This document shows positions 16,122-24,823 of a DNA stretch of 64,000 bases, piece after piece (positions within the stretch are counted from its first letter, which is position 1; each line of letters starts with the position of its first letter). The notes under the pieces are model-generated. The model saw nothing but the letters and a program-made list of their open reading frames with translations, ran no database searches and was not told where the DNA came from. A program made the translations under genes and the position numbers. The stretch is from an uncultured Bacteroidales bacterium (GTDB lineage Bacteria; Bacteroidota; Bacteroidia; Bacteroidales; Muribaculaceae): NCBI GenBank assembly GCA_900544535.1, contig UQVH01000011.1:34338-98337 (forward strand), written 5' to 3'.

Positions 16122-18959
16122 ATGACACGTTTCACCCGTTTAGCTCTATTGTTAACGCTCCTCGCGGTCTCTGTCTCGACATCAATCGCCGCCAACATCA
16201 CCGGCATCGTAAAGGATCTCGATACCAAAGAACCGCTCCTTGAAGCAGCCGTAAAACTCGTCACAGCCAACGACAGCTCCTTTGTCGCAGGCACAACAAC
16301 CGACATCGACGGCAAATTCTCCCTCACAGGCGTCAAAGCCGGAAAATATCTCCTGACCGTAAGCTATATAGGCTACGCAGATCTTGAAAAGCCTGTCACA
16401 GTAGGCTCGTCCAATCTCCGTCTCGGCGTCCTCAGCCTGAAAGAAGCCTCACACATGCTCGGAGAGGTCAGCGTGGTGGCAGTAAAAACGCCGATCAAAG
16501 TGATGGAAGACACCGTCGAGTACAACGCCGATTCATACCACACGCAACCCAACGCTGTGGTGGAAGATCTTCTCAAACGCCTTCCGGGCGTCGAGGTCGG
16601 CACTGACGGATCAATAACGGCCAACGGAAAAACGATCAGCAAATTTCTTGTCAACGGCAAAGAATTTTTTAGCGATGATCCACAGGTGGCATCCAAGAAC
16701 CTTCCCGCCAATCTTGTGGACAAACTCCAGGTTGTCGACCGCAAAAGCGACATGGCCCGTCTGACCGGCGTTGATGACGGCGAAGATGAGACCGTCATCA
16801 ACCTTACATTCAAGAAAGGAATGGATCAGGGCTGGTTCGGTACTGCTGAAGGCGGTTACGGTACGGACGACCGTTATATGGGATCGTTCAACGTCAACCG
16901 TTTCTGGAACGGAAATCAGATAACTCTCCTCGGCAACTTCAACAACACGAACCAAATCGGCTTCACCGACAGCAACGGCAGCCGTTTCCGCCGTTTTGGT
17001 GGCAACAACGGCATCACTGAATCGCGTGCGCTCGGCCTCAACTTCAATGTTGGCAAAGAAGAGATCATCCGCGTGGGAGGTGATATCATGTGGAGCAATA
17101 CCGATGCCAAAACAATCACAAAACAGGAACGCCAATATCTTTTCGAAGACTATTCGACCTATTCGAAGATCGACAAGGCTGTCCGCGACCGCGGCAACAA
17201 CTTCCGCGGAGATTTCCGCGTACTCTGGAAACCGGACTCATTCAACACCCTCGAATTCCGCCCCAATTTCTCACTGAACTTCAACAAGTCCAATGACAAT
17301 GAAGTAACATCATATTTCAATTCCTCGATGGACAAAGTCAGCGACAACACCGCCAGAAGTTACAGCAAGGGCGACTCATATGAGTTCGGCGGACGTCTCA
17401 TCTACTCCCACAACTTCAAACGCCACCGCGGCCGCTCGTTCTCGATATCGGGACAATACAGATATTCCAATGTCACCGAGACCGGCACTTCTATCAACGA
17501 TTTCATCCGCTATATTATGGAAGAGGACCCCGACAACACGGAAGATTCATCCGAACTGCTCAACCAATACTCCGACAACCACACCTGGAGCAACCGGGTG
17601 ATGGGACAGTTCACATGGACAGAACCTCTCGGCAACGTCGCCAACGGCAACTTCCTTACATTCAGCTACCGCATGAACTATCGCTGGAACAATGCCGACA
17701 AACTTGTCTATGATATTCCGGATGATTACGAATATGACATCATGCCTCCTGTCATACTTAACCCTGACGGAACATTCACAACCGAAGAGCCCAACCCCGA
17801 CTACTCCAACCGCTACCGCAACAATTCGTTCAACCAGAACATACGTCTCGGCTACAAGAAAGTGACCAAAAACGCCAACATGGAAGTAGGTCTCGCACTT
17901 GTCCCGCAGATGACAAAGTCAATATATCTTGACAACTCCGCAAAAAACATCGACCGCTGGGTATGGAACTACTCCCCATTCCTCCGCTACCGCTACAAAT
18001 TCGGCAAACGCAGTTCCATCCAGCTCAACTACCGCGGCAATTCCTCCCAGCCGTCAATGGCTCAACTGCAGCCAGTGGCCGATATTTCCAATCCTACCAA
18101 CATCATTCAGGGTAATCCGAACCTCGACCCATCATTCAGCCACAGTATCAACATACGCTTTCAGGATTTCAACATGGACTCGCAGCGCAGTCTCATGCTC
18201 ATGGGCGATTTCCAGATTACACAGAACTCCATCATCTCGAAAAGCACATATTTCGATGACGGTAAACGCGAGACAACCTATGTCAATGTCAACGGCGTCT
18301 GGAACGGTCGGTTGATGAACATGTTCTCCATGCCGCTGCGTAACAAGAAATGGAGTGTCAGCAACCATGTTTTCGTAAACGCCAATCACAACATCGGTTT
18401 CAACAACGGACTGCGCAATACCTCACTTTCATTCCGAATCAACGAAAGTCCGGGCATCACTTTCCGTCCCGATCACTTCGAACTTGAACTCCGTCCGCGC
18501 TACTCGGTGCAGACCACCCACAACAGTGTGCAGAAAAACGCCAATCAGACCGTACATTCCTACGGCGGCCGCTTCGACGGAACATATTACACTCCCTGGG
18601 GCCTGACACTCCAGAGCGACATCAACTACTCGGCGACTTCCGGTTATGCCGCCGGATACGACACCAGGACATGGATGTGGAACGCCACCATCTCTCAGCA
18701 GTTCCTGCGCAACAAGGCCCTCACGCTTTCAGTGAAAGCCTATGACCTCCTCAACCAGCGCAAAAACATCCGCCGCAACGTAACCGCCAACTACATCGAC
18801 GACACACGCTACAACGCTCTGACCCGCTATTTCATGGTAACTCTGAGCTATCGTTTCAACACCTTCGGCAAAGGCAACGAGCCTTCTGCGCCCGGTGGCG
18901 ACTTCATGCGCCGAGGCCCCGGCAGAGGCTTCGGTGGTCCCGGCCGCGGTCCGAGATAA
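16122..18959 (+). CDS. OMP_b-brl_3-type TonB-dependent-like outer-membrane protein with Gly/Arg/Pro tail
   Basis: A 945-residue outer-membrane protein. Signal peptide (1-24), carboxypeptidase-regulatory-like domain (about 25-110, 'GKFSLTGVKAGKYLLTVSYIGY'), a plug-like segment (about 130-240, 'VEDLLKRLPGVEVGTDG') and a long beta-barrel fit the outer-membrane beta-barrel 3 family of Bacteroidetes. The barrel appears to end at 'MVTLSYRF', but about 35 residues follow, finishing in a tail of Gly, Arg and Pro ('RGPGRGFGGPGRGPR'). This puts basic, flexible sequence after the usual aromatic beta-signal. It is a single-gene transcript with a terminator at 18994. Ligand unknown. Confidence 0.87.
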   Translation: MTRFTRLALLLTLLAVSVSTSIAANITGIVKDLDTKEPLLEAAVKLVTANDSSFVAGTTTDIDGKFSLTGVKAGKYLLTVSYIGYADLEKPVTVGSSNLRLGVLSLKEASHMLGEVSVVAVKTPIKVMEDTVEYNADSYHTQPNAVVEDLLKRLPGVEVGTDGSITANGKTISKFLVNGKEFFSDDPQVASKNLPANLVDKLQVVDRKSDMARLTGVDDGEDETVINLTFKKGMDQGWFGTAEGGYGTDDRYMGSFNVNRFWNGNQITLLGNFNNTNQIGFTDSNGSRFRRFGGNNGITESRALGLNFNVGKEEIIRVGGDIMWSNTDAKTITKQERQYLFEDYSTYSKIDKAVRDRGNNFRGDFRVLWKPDSFNTLEFRPNFSLNFNKSNDNEVTSYFNSSMDKVSDNTARSYSKGDSYEFGGRLIYSHNFKRHRGRSFSISGQYRYSNVTETGTSINDFIRYIMEEDPDNTEDSSELLNQYSDNHTWSNRVMGQFTWTEPLGNVANGNFLTFSYRMNYRWNNADKLVYDIPDDYEYDIMPPVILNPDGTFTTEEPNPDYSNRYRNNSFNQNIRLGYKKVTKNANMEVGLALVPQMTKSIYLDNSAKNIDRWVWNYSPFLRYRYKFGKRSSIQLNYRGNSSQPSMAQLQPVADISNPTNIIQGNPNLDPSFSHSINIRFQDFNMDSQRSLMLMGDFQITQNSIISKSTYFDDGKRETTYVNVNGVWNGRLMNMFSMPLRNKKWSVSNHVFVNANHNIGFNNGLRNTSLSFRINESPGITFRPDHFELELRPRYSVQTTHNSVQKNANQTVHSYGGRFDGTYYTPWGLTLQSDINYSATSGYAAGYDTRTWMWNATISQQFLRNKALTLSVKAYDLLNQRKNIRRNVTANYIDDTRYNALTRYFMVTLSYRFNTFGKGNEPSAPGGDFMRRGPGRGFGGPGRGPR

Positions 18960-18993
18960 ACACGCAGAGTTTTCATCACCATATACAACAGAA

Positions 18994-19032
18994 ACCGGCG
19001 CATCGAGAATTTTCAGATGCGCCGGTTTTACT
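18994..19032 (+). terminator. terminator of the outer-membrane protein gene
   Basis: An 11-bp perfect stem ACCGGCGCATC (18994-19004) / GATGCGCCGGT (19016-19026) runs into TTTTA. It lies between this gene and the convergent mutS stop codon. Confidence 0.85.
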
Positions 19033-19072
19033 TTATACCTTTATGCCGAATTCTTGAGGGATAGCTTATGTA

Positions 19073-21691
19073 TTATTTCCCGGTCAGGATTGACTTGATG
19101 TCGTGGAGTTTGTTGAGGGCGGCCATGGGGGTCAGGTTGTTGATGTCGAGATCAAGGATCTCGTCACGCAACTGTGCGAGCACGGGATCATCCAGCTGGA
19201 AGAACGACAACTGCACTCCTTCGGCTCCGTCAGCCACTGTCGACAGATTTTTGGTAACTTGCTCATCACTCTCTCGGTTGACCTTCTCAAGATGGTGAAG
19301 CACCTCGTCGGCACGCTTTACAATCGACTGCGGCATTCCCGCAAGTTTGGCCACATGGATGCCGAAACTATGCTCGCTTCCTCCGCGGGCGAGCTTGCGC
19401 AGAAACACAACTTTGCCGTCGATTTCACGCACAGACACATTATAGTTGACCACGCGGCTGAAACTCTTTTCCATTTCGTTCAGCTCATGGTAATGAGTGG
19501 CGAAGAGAGTCTTCGGATGCGTGTTGCCGTGCTCATGGATGTGCTCGACGATGGCCCAGGCGATAGAGATACCGTCGTAGGTCGATGTCCCTCGCCCGAG
19601 TTCATCGAAGAGGATGAGCGAACGCTGGCTCATGTTGTTGAGAATCGAGGCCGCCTCATTCATCTCGACCATGAAAGTAGACTCGCCGAGCGAAATGTTG
19701 TCGCTTGCGCCCACACGGGTGAAGATCTTGTCGACGATGCCTATATGCGCGCTGTCGGCGGCGACGAAACTGCCTATCTGCGCAAGCAGGACGTTCAGGG
19801 CCGTCTGGCGCAGCAATGCCGACTTACCCGACATGTTAGGGCCGGTGATCATCATAACCTGAGTGCCATTGTTTGAGAGCGAGACGGAGTTTGTGATATA
19901 AGGTTCGCCCGCAGGCAGTTCTTTTTCAATGACTGGATGGCGAGCCTCGACAAGCGAGAGTTCAAGAGAGTCGTCGACAACCGGACGGTTGTAGCGGTTC
20001 TCGATCGCCACACGGGTAAATGAGTTGAATACGTCGAGCTGCGCGATCATCTGCGCGTCAAGAAGGATCGCGGGGATATATTCGCAGAGATCCTGCACGA
20101 GCGAGGTGTAGATCCGCTGCTCGATGATTGCGATCTTGTCCTGCGCGCCGAGGATTTTTTCCTCGTATTCCTTGAGTTCTTCGGTAATATAGCGCTCGGC
20201 ATTGACGAGTGTCTGCTTGCGAATCCACTCCGGGGGCACCTTGTCGCGGTGTGTGTTGGTCACTTCTATATAGTAGCCGAACACATTGTTGTAGGCGACT
20301 TTTAGCGATGGAATTCCAGTCAGCGCGCTTTCACGCTGCTGTAGTTGCAGAAGATAGTCCTTGCCCCTGTAAGCGATCTCGCGCAGCTCGTCGAGTTCGC
20401 TGTCGACACCCTCACGGATGACCGGCCCGCGGTTGATGGCCGTAGGAGGATCAGGCGAGATCTCCCGTTCAATGCGCTCGGCTATCTCGGAACATGGATT
20501 AAGCTGACGGCCTATGCTTTCCAAAGCAGGCTGGCCTGACGACAGACAGATCTCCTTGATCGGGCCGATCATTGCCAGTGCATGCCGCATCTGGATCAGC
20601 TCGCGCGGATTGACACGTCCGGCCGAAACTTTGCCGATGAGACGCTCCAGATCACCGATCTGTCCCAGAGCGTCCTTGAGATCGTCGCGTTCGGACGGTT
20701 CGCGGAAGAAATATTCAACGATGTCGAGACGCTTGTTGATCTCACGCGCATCTTTCAGCGGGAAAAGCACCCATCTGCGCAACAGACGTGCTCCCATCGG
20801 GCTGACCGTGCGGTCGATCACGTCAAGCAAGCTCCGGCCGTCCTCACTCATCGACTGCACAAGTTCAAGGTTGCGCACGGTGAAGCGGTCGAGGCGCACG
20901 GCTTTTTCCTCTTCGACGCGGGCGATTGAGGTGATGTGGGATATGTGGGTATGCTGGGTGATGTCAAGATAGTGGAGGATGGCACCGGCGGCAATCACGG
21001 CAGACGGCATGGCGTTTATGCCGAAGCCTTTCAGTGATTTGGTCTCGAATTGTTTCAGCAGGCGGTCCATCGCAGCATCTTCCGTGAAGATCCAGTCGTC
21101 GAGTTCGAACGCAAGGTAGTGCTCCGGAAAACTTTCAGCGAGAAGTTTCTTGTTTCCGCGCTCCACAAGCACCTCCTTCGGGGCGAAATTGCCAAGCAGT
21201 TTTTCAATATAGTCGGTCGACCCCTCGGCGGCAAGAAACTCACCTGTCGAAATGTCGAGAAAAGCAACACCTATGGTTTGTTTACCGAAATTCAGCGCCG
21301 CAAGGAAGTTGTTTTCACGATGGTCGAGAAGTGTGTCGTTGATCGAGACACCGGGCGTCACCAATTCGGTGATTCCGCGTTTGACAAGTTTCTTTGTTGT
21401 CTTCGGATCTTCAAGTTGCTCGCAGATGGCCACACGCTTGCCGGCTCTGACAAGTTTCGGCAGGTAGGTGTCAAGCGCATGATGCGGGAAGCCGGCCAGT
21501 TCGACAAACTGGGCAGCGCCGTTGGCCCGTCGGGTCAGAGTTATGCCGAGGATTTCGGAAGAGGCTATCGCGTCTTCCGAAAAAGTCTCATAAAAGTCAC
21601 CCACGCGGAAGAGCAGAATGGCGTCAGGATGCTTCTCCTTCATGACCATATATTGCTTCATCAGCGGGGTCTCAACTATTTTTTTTGCCAT
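19073..21691 (-). CDS. mutS: DNA mismatch repair protein MutS
   Basis: An 872-residue MutS1-type ATPase that recognises mismatches. The mismatch-binding domain carries the Phe-x-Glu motif in 'GDFYETF' (F33, E35), so this is a recognition-competent MutS and not the MutS2 form. Connector, lever and clamp domains follow, then the C-terminal ATPase with Walker A 'TGPNMSGKSALLRQ', Walker B 'LILFDELGRGTS' and 'THYHEL'. The start is the ATG giving MAKKIVETPLMKQY; the frame extends 24 codons upstream but that stretch is not conserved-looking and overlaps the promoter region. It is divergent from the SIMPL gene. Confidence 0.97.
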   Translation of the reverse strand: MAKKIVETPLMKQYMVMKEKHPDAILLFRVGDFYETFSEDAIASSEILGITLTRRANGAAQFVELAGFPHHALDTYLPKLVRAGKRVAICEQLEDPKTTKKLVKRGITELVTPGVSINDTLLDHRENNFLAALNFGKQTIGVAFLDISTGEFLAAEGSTDYIEKLLGNFAPKEVLVERGNKKLLAESFPEHYLAFELDDWIFTEDAAMDRLLKQFETKSLKGFGINAMPSAVIAAGAILHYLDITQHTHISHITSIARVEEEKAVRLDRFTVRNLELVQSMSEDGRSLLDVIDRTVSPMGARLLRRWVLFPLKDAREINKRLDIVEYFFREPSERDDLKDALGQIGDLERLIGKVSAGRVNPRELIQMRHALAMIGPIKEICLSSGQPALESIGRQLNPCSEIAERIEREISPDPPTAINRGPVIREGVDSELDELREIAYRGKDYLLQLQQRESALTGIPSLKVAYNNVFGYYIEVTNTHRDKVPPEWIRKQTLVNAERYITEELKEYEEKILGAQDKIAIIEQRIYTSLVQDLCEYIPAILLDAQMIAQLDVFNSFTRVAIENRYNRPVVDDSLELSLVEARHPVIEKELPAGEPYITNSVSLSNNGTQVMMITGPNMSGKSALLRQTALNVLLAQIGSFVAADSAHIGIVDKIFTRVGASDNISLGESTFMVEMNEAASILNNMSQRSLILFDELGRGTSTYDGISIAWAIVEHIHEHGNTHPKTLFATHYHELNEMEKSFSRVVNYNVSVREIDGKVVFLRKLARGGSEHSFGIHVAKLAGMPQSIVKRADEVLHHLEKVNRESDEQVTKNLSTVADGAEGVQLSFFQLDDPVLAQLRDEILDLDINNLTPMAALNKLHDIKSILTGK

Positions 21692-21796
21692 ATTGTTAAT
21701 TCTCTGATGCGTAGATTGGCACTCCCGGCCCTGTTCGCCACAATCTGCCGGCCGCAACCTCATAAAACTGAGATCAGAATGCCTCTAAGGTGACTA

Positions 21797-21804
21797 CAAA
21801 TTTA
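21797..21804 (-). promoter_or_regulatory. candidate mutS promoter -7 element
   Basis: On the minus strand TAAATTTG matches TAnnTTTG about 105 bases upstream of the mutS ATG. No clear TTTG box is seen upstream, so confidence is moderate. It lies back to back with the SIMPL gene promoter at 21848. Confidence 0.45.
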
Positions 21805-21847
21805 CAACTTTTTCCCATTCTTCGTGGCACGATTCGACAAATAATAC

Positions 21848-21855
21848 TAAATTTG
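21848..21855 (+). promoter_or_regulatory. candidate promoter -7 element of the SIMPL gene
   Basis: TAAATTTG matches the Bacteroidetes -7 consensus 73 bases upstream of the ATG at 21929. The -33 region is degenerate (TTCG at 21821). Confidence 0.5.
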
Positions 21856-21928
21856 CCCCTGCATGAGCGCATCCGCAGCAGATAAGTCAACCAACTGTTA
21901 CAACACAATACATAACCCAACAGACTCT

Positions 21929-22621
21929 ATGAAATCAACCTCAGTAATTTCCGCCGGAATCCTTGCCCTCGGCATCGTCATTTCAGGATTTTGCCTGAAA
22001 GCCGGCATCGACAACATCGCGTTCCGCGACCGTGAAGTGACCGTGCGAGGCCTTGCCGAACGCGAAGTGGAGGCCAACCTCGTCACATGGCCGATCACCT
22101 ATTCCCTCGCCGGCAACAATCTCCAGACCATTTATGATCAGGTCAGCGGCAACAATGAAAAAATCGTGAAGTTTCTTACCTCCAACGGCATCAGTCCGGA
22201 CGAAATTTCAGTGAATCCGCCGGACACTTACGACGCCGCCTCCAACCGCTACCGCTCCGACTCGTTCAGTTACAACTACTCGATCAACTGCACCGTGACA
22301 GTCACCACCACCAAGGTGGCCAAAGTCCGTGAACTGCTTAACCGCCAGTCGGAACTTCTCAAGGAAGGAATTGCATTCTCCAACTCCTACATCAACTATC
22401 AGTTCACCGGCTTGAACTCCATAAAACCTGAAATGATTGCCGAGGCCACAAAAAATGCCCGTGCAGCGGCCGATCAGTTTGCCGCCGACAGCGAAAGCCG
22501 CGTCGGCAAGATCAAGACCGCATCGCAGGGACAGTTCTCGATCGACGACAGCGATTCATCGACACCTTTCATCAAGAAAGTCCGCGTCGTCTCGACTATC
22601 GTCTATTATCTCGAAGACTGA
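21929..22621 (+). CDS. SIMPL domain-containing membrane-anchored protein
   Basis: A 230-residue protein with an N-terminal transmembrane/signal anchor (about 5-25) and a SIMPL (DUF541) domain: 'REVTVRGLAEREVEANLVTWPI' style start (residues 35-56) followed by repeated alpha-beta units and the C-terminal 'VRVVSTIVYYLED'. SIMPL proteins are periplasmic or outer-membrane proteins linked in various bacteria to oxidative stress or surface functions; the exact role here is unknown. The ATG at 21929 is chosen because the hydrophobic anchor starts there; the frame reaches back to 21863 without signal features. It converges on the PAS gene with a 15-base gap. Confidence 0.88.
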   Translation: MKSTSVISAGILALGIVISGFCLKAGIDNIAFRDREVTVRGLAEREVEANLVTWPITYSLAGNNLQTIYDQVSGNNEKIVKFLTSNGISPDEISVNPPDTYDAASNRYRSDSFSYNYSINCTVTVTTTKVAKVRELLNRQSELLKEGIAFSNSYINYQFTGLNSIKPEMIAEATKNARAAADQFAADSESRVGKIKTASQGQFSIDDSDSSTPFIKKVRVVSTIVYYLED

Positions 22622-22636
22622 CAGAAACGAGGCCTT

Positions 22637-22993
22637 TCAGGCCTTGTCACGGTCATAATGCGGCATTTCGGCGGGAATCACCATCGAAATCTCGACCAAT
22701 CCGGCAATTTTGCCGTCAACACGCCACGGTGTCTGGTAGATCATCTTCCGGACACCGTTTTTCGTTATGGTATAAGCGTTGGATTCGCCGGTTTCAAGCA
22801 TGTGGCGGATCTTGCGTACTGACTCTTCGCCATGACAGGGTATCAGATTGCGTCCGCGCATATCGCCATGTTTCGCGAAAGTTTCAAGTGCCTTCTCATT
22901 CATATAAAGCACCGTCCCCTCAGCATCGCAGACAGTCACAGCGCAATTCATCTCAAAAGCCCAGTCGGGCAAAGTCTTTCTGATATCTTCCAT
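22637..22993 (-). CDS. stand-alone PAS domain protein
   Basis: A 118-residue soluble protein that is essentially one PAS domain: 'AVTVCDAEGTVLYMNEKA' opens the fold and 'YTITKNGVRKMIYQTPW' and 'IAGLVEISMVIP' form the later strands. It lacks any output domain (no kinase, GGDEF or helix-turn-helix). A Cys-His pair (IPCHGEE) sits where family members often have DCH, which might contact a ligand or cofactor. The ATG at 22993 is preferred over the longer frame to 23083, because a TAATTTTG promoter element lies between them at 23041. Ligand and partner are unknown. Confidence 0.8.
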   Translation of the reverse strand: MEDIRKTLPDWAFEMNCAVTVCDAEGTVLYMNEKALETFAKHGDMRGRNLIPCHGEESVRKIRHMLETGESNAYTITKNGVRKMIYQTPWRVDGKIAGLVEISMVIPAEMPHYDRDKA

Positions 22994-23040
22994 GATATTC
23001 AACTCATCCGTTAATATTTGACAATCGCATTTTCTTCCCG

Positions 23041-23048
23041 CAAAATTA
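23041..23048 (-). promoter_or_regulatory. candidate promoter -7 element of the PAS gene
   Basis: TAATTTTG on the minus strand, 48 bases upstream of the ATG at 22993. It supports that start over the upstream one. Confidence 0.5.
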
Positions 23049-23150
23049 CAGAATATTAAACAATTTGTCGTATTCAACCGCACACAATCTGCACGGATTT
23101 CACCTCAAAAGTGAGGATATTTTATAAAATATGCAATATGTTTCACAACA

Positions 23151-23190
23151 TAAAAAGAGAAAACCAGCCGTTTAATTGACTGGTTTTCTT
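23151..23190 (-). terminator. terminator downstream of tRNA-Thr
   Basis: On the minus strand a perfect 10-bp stem AGAAAACCAG / CTGGTTTTCT (23158-23167 with 23180-23189) is followed by CTTTTTA. It lies 14 bases past the 3' end of the tRNA. Confidence 0.85.
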
Positions 23191-23203
23191 AGGTTTAGTT
23201 TTG

Positions 23204-23276
23204 AGCCGCGAGTGGGACTCGAACCCACGACCTTTTCGTTACGAATGAAATGCTCTACCGACTGAGCTATTGCGGC
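23204..23276 (-). tRNA. tRNA-Thr (anticodon CGT)
   Basis: A 73-base tRNA read on the minus strand. The D arm (GCTC...GAGC), anticodon loop TTCGTAA with anticodon CGT (threonine, codon ACG), variable loop AGGTC and T arm GTGGG-TTCGAGT-CCCAC are all clear. The acceptor stem GCCGCAA / TCGCGGC has an A-C mismatch at 6-67, and the anticodon stem TTTCA / CGAAA has an A-C mismatch at 31-39. CCA is not encoded. A terminator hairpin follows. Confidence 0.95.
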
Positions 23277-23382
23277 TTGGTTGATTCTGTCGCCGGAAGG
23301 CCGAGGGCTTTCCGACATGCAAAATCCGTAATTTGCACATCCCCTTCCGGGGTTTTGCGGCGCAAAGTTACAAATTTATTTT

Positions 23383-24804
23383 TTAATTACCAAGGGTCTG
23401 CTTACTGTATGTGAAGACGATCTTGGCTTTGGAGAAATCGAGTGTCGCCATCACCGGCTCCGTCACATAAGGTGTGATGGAACTTACCTGAGTAGAGGTG
23501 GTGTTGTAGCCGTAGTAATAGCTGTAATAGTTCGAATTCGAATTCACGTAGAATGACACCAGTGCCGGACAGATCACGAATTCCTCATCCTCCTCCGTTG
23601 CCTCACCTTTCTTTATGATCTCAAGGATATAGTTGCGCATCGAGGAGAAAGTATAGCTCTTGGTGGTCGAATTGTATGAGGCGTAGAACGACGAAAGATT
23701 GTCGTTGATCTGCGTACCTGCGAAAAATTTGTCTTTATCCTTTTTCTTGACAAGAAGAACATAGGGCGGAGGAGTCAGACCGTAATCATTCTCGATTTCG
23801 TTGGCAGGGATCGAGAGAGAAAGAGAGTTGACGACTGAGAGCGAACCGCTGTTTTCCTGATAGCGTCTGAGGATTTCACGTGCCGGAAAATTGAATTCGA
23901 CATCATAACCGGTCGGAGCCACAAGCATAGTCTCGCCAGTCTGAGCACGCTTCTTGAGATCGTCGGCCATCTTGTAGACGATGTTATTGTTGGTGATGAT
24001 CTCAGGAGTGACTGCCATGTATGAGCCGACGAGGTTGAACACAGTGTCACGCTGTGGATCTGTGTCAGGAATCGGCATGATCGAACGGTAATAGACATTG
24101 ATCATGTTGCTCGCAATGCGGGTGACACGGCCTGAACCGAACGAATTGGCTATGTACAAACCGGGGAACCATTTGGCAAATGCCTGCGGAGTGGCAAAGG
24201 TGGCTTCCGAAGTCTTGAACTGGTTGTAGAGACGCACGCCGAGTTCAGTCGGAAGCTTGACTGTTATATCCTTTATGACACTGCCTTCCGTATCGGTAGT
24301 AATTGACTCCGCTCCGTCGATCAGAGCCGAATATGAGGTAGAGCCGATGGGCGCCGATGGATCATAATATCCTTCCGGTTTGAAATCGCTGTAAATCGGA
24401 GACGGGAGTTGCTTGTTAAGTTCGTAGACAGTCAGTCCCATCGGAGCGACGGAGTCACCGGCAAAACCGTTTTTATACATCGAAAGCACAAGCTTGACCG
24501 AGTCGATATATTCCGGTTTCACGTAAAATGTATCCACATAAGCCGTGGGCATGTACTGGCAGACAATATCGCTGCTGAGACTGCCATAACCTTTGGCGTC
24601 GATATTTCCAAGGAGCTGGAGCACTGTGCGCGACTGCACCAGATCGTTGCTGACGGGACGTCCGCTGACAGTAAAGTTAGAGTCAATGACGATCTCCACC
24701 TCGTCCTCAACCAGACTGCCGCCGGCCGTGGATGTGGATTCGTCGCATGAGATGACGGAGAGTGTGGCTATTACTCCTGCTGAAAGCAGAGCTAATTTTT
24801 TCAT
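23383..24804 (-). CDS. DUF4270 family lipoprotein
   Basis: A 473-residue predicted lipoprotein: signal with lipobox VISC (Cys20), then 'DESTSTAGGSLVEDEVEIVIDSNF' type start of DUF4270 (the segment around residues 21-44) and a long beta-rich body. DUF4270 proteins are widespread in Bacteroidetes, and many sit beside the short glycogen-synthase-like gene, as here: that gene lies 19 bases upstream and the two are surely one transcript. A Ser/Tyr/Asn-rich stretch near the C-terminus ('NSNSNYYSYYYGY') looks like a flexible loop. Function unknown; the location is probably the outer membrane. Confidence 0.85.
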   Translation of the reverse strand: MKKLALLSAGVIATLSVISCDESTSTAGGSLVEDEVEIVIDSNFTVSGRPVSNDLVQSRTVLQLLGNIDAKGYGSLSSDIVCQYMPTAYVDTFYVKPEYIDSVKLVLSMYKNGFAGDSVAPMGLTVYELNKQLPSPIYSDFKPEGYYDPSAPIGSTSYSALIDGAESITTDTEGSVIKDITVKLPTELGVRLYNQFKTSEATFATPQAFAKWFPGLYIANSFGSGRVTRIASNMINVYYRSIMPIPDTDPQRDTVFNLVGSYMAVTPEIITNNNIVYKMADDLKKRAQTGETMLVAPTGYDVEFNFPAREILRRYQENSGSLSVVNSLSLSIPANEIENDYGLTPPPYVLLVKKKDKDKFFAGTQINDNLSSFYASYNSTTKSYTFSSMRNYILEIIKKGEATEEDEEFVICPALVSFYVNSNSNYYSYYYGYNTTSTQVSSITPYVTEPVMATLDFSKAKIVFTYSKQTLGN

Positions 24805-24823
24805 CTTGTGTAAAAGAGTGAGC

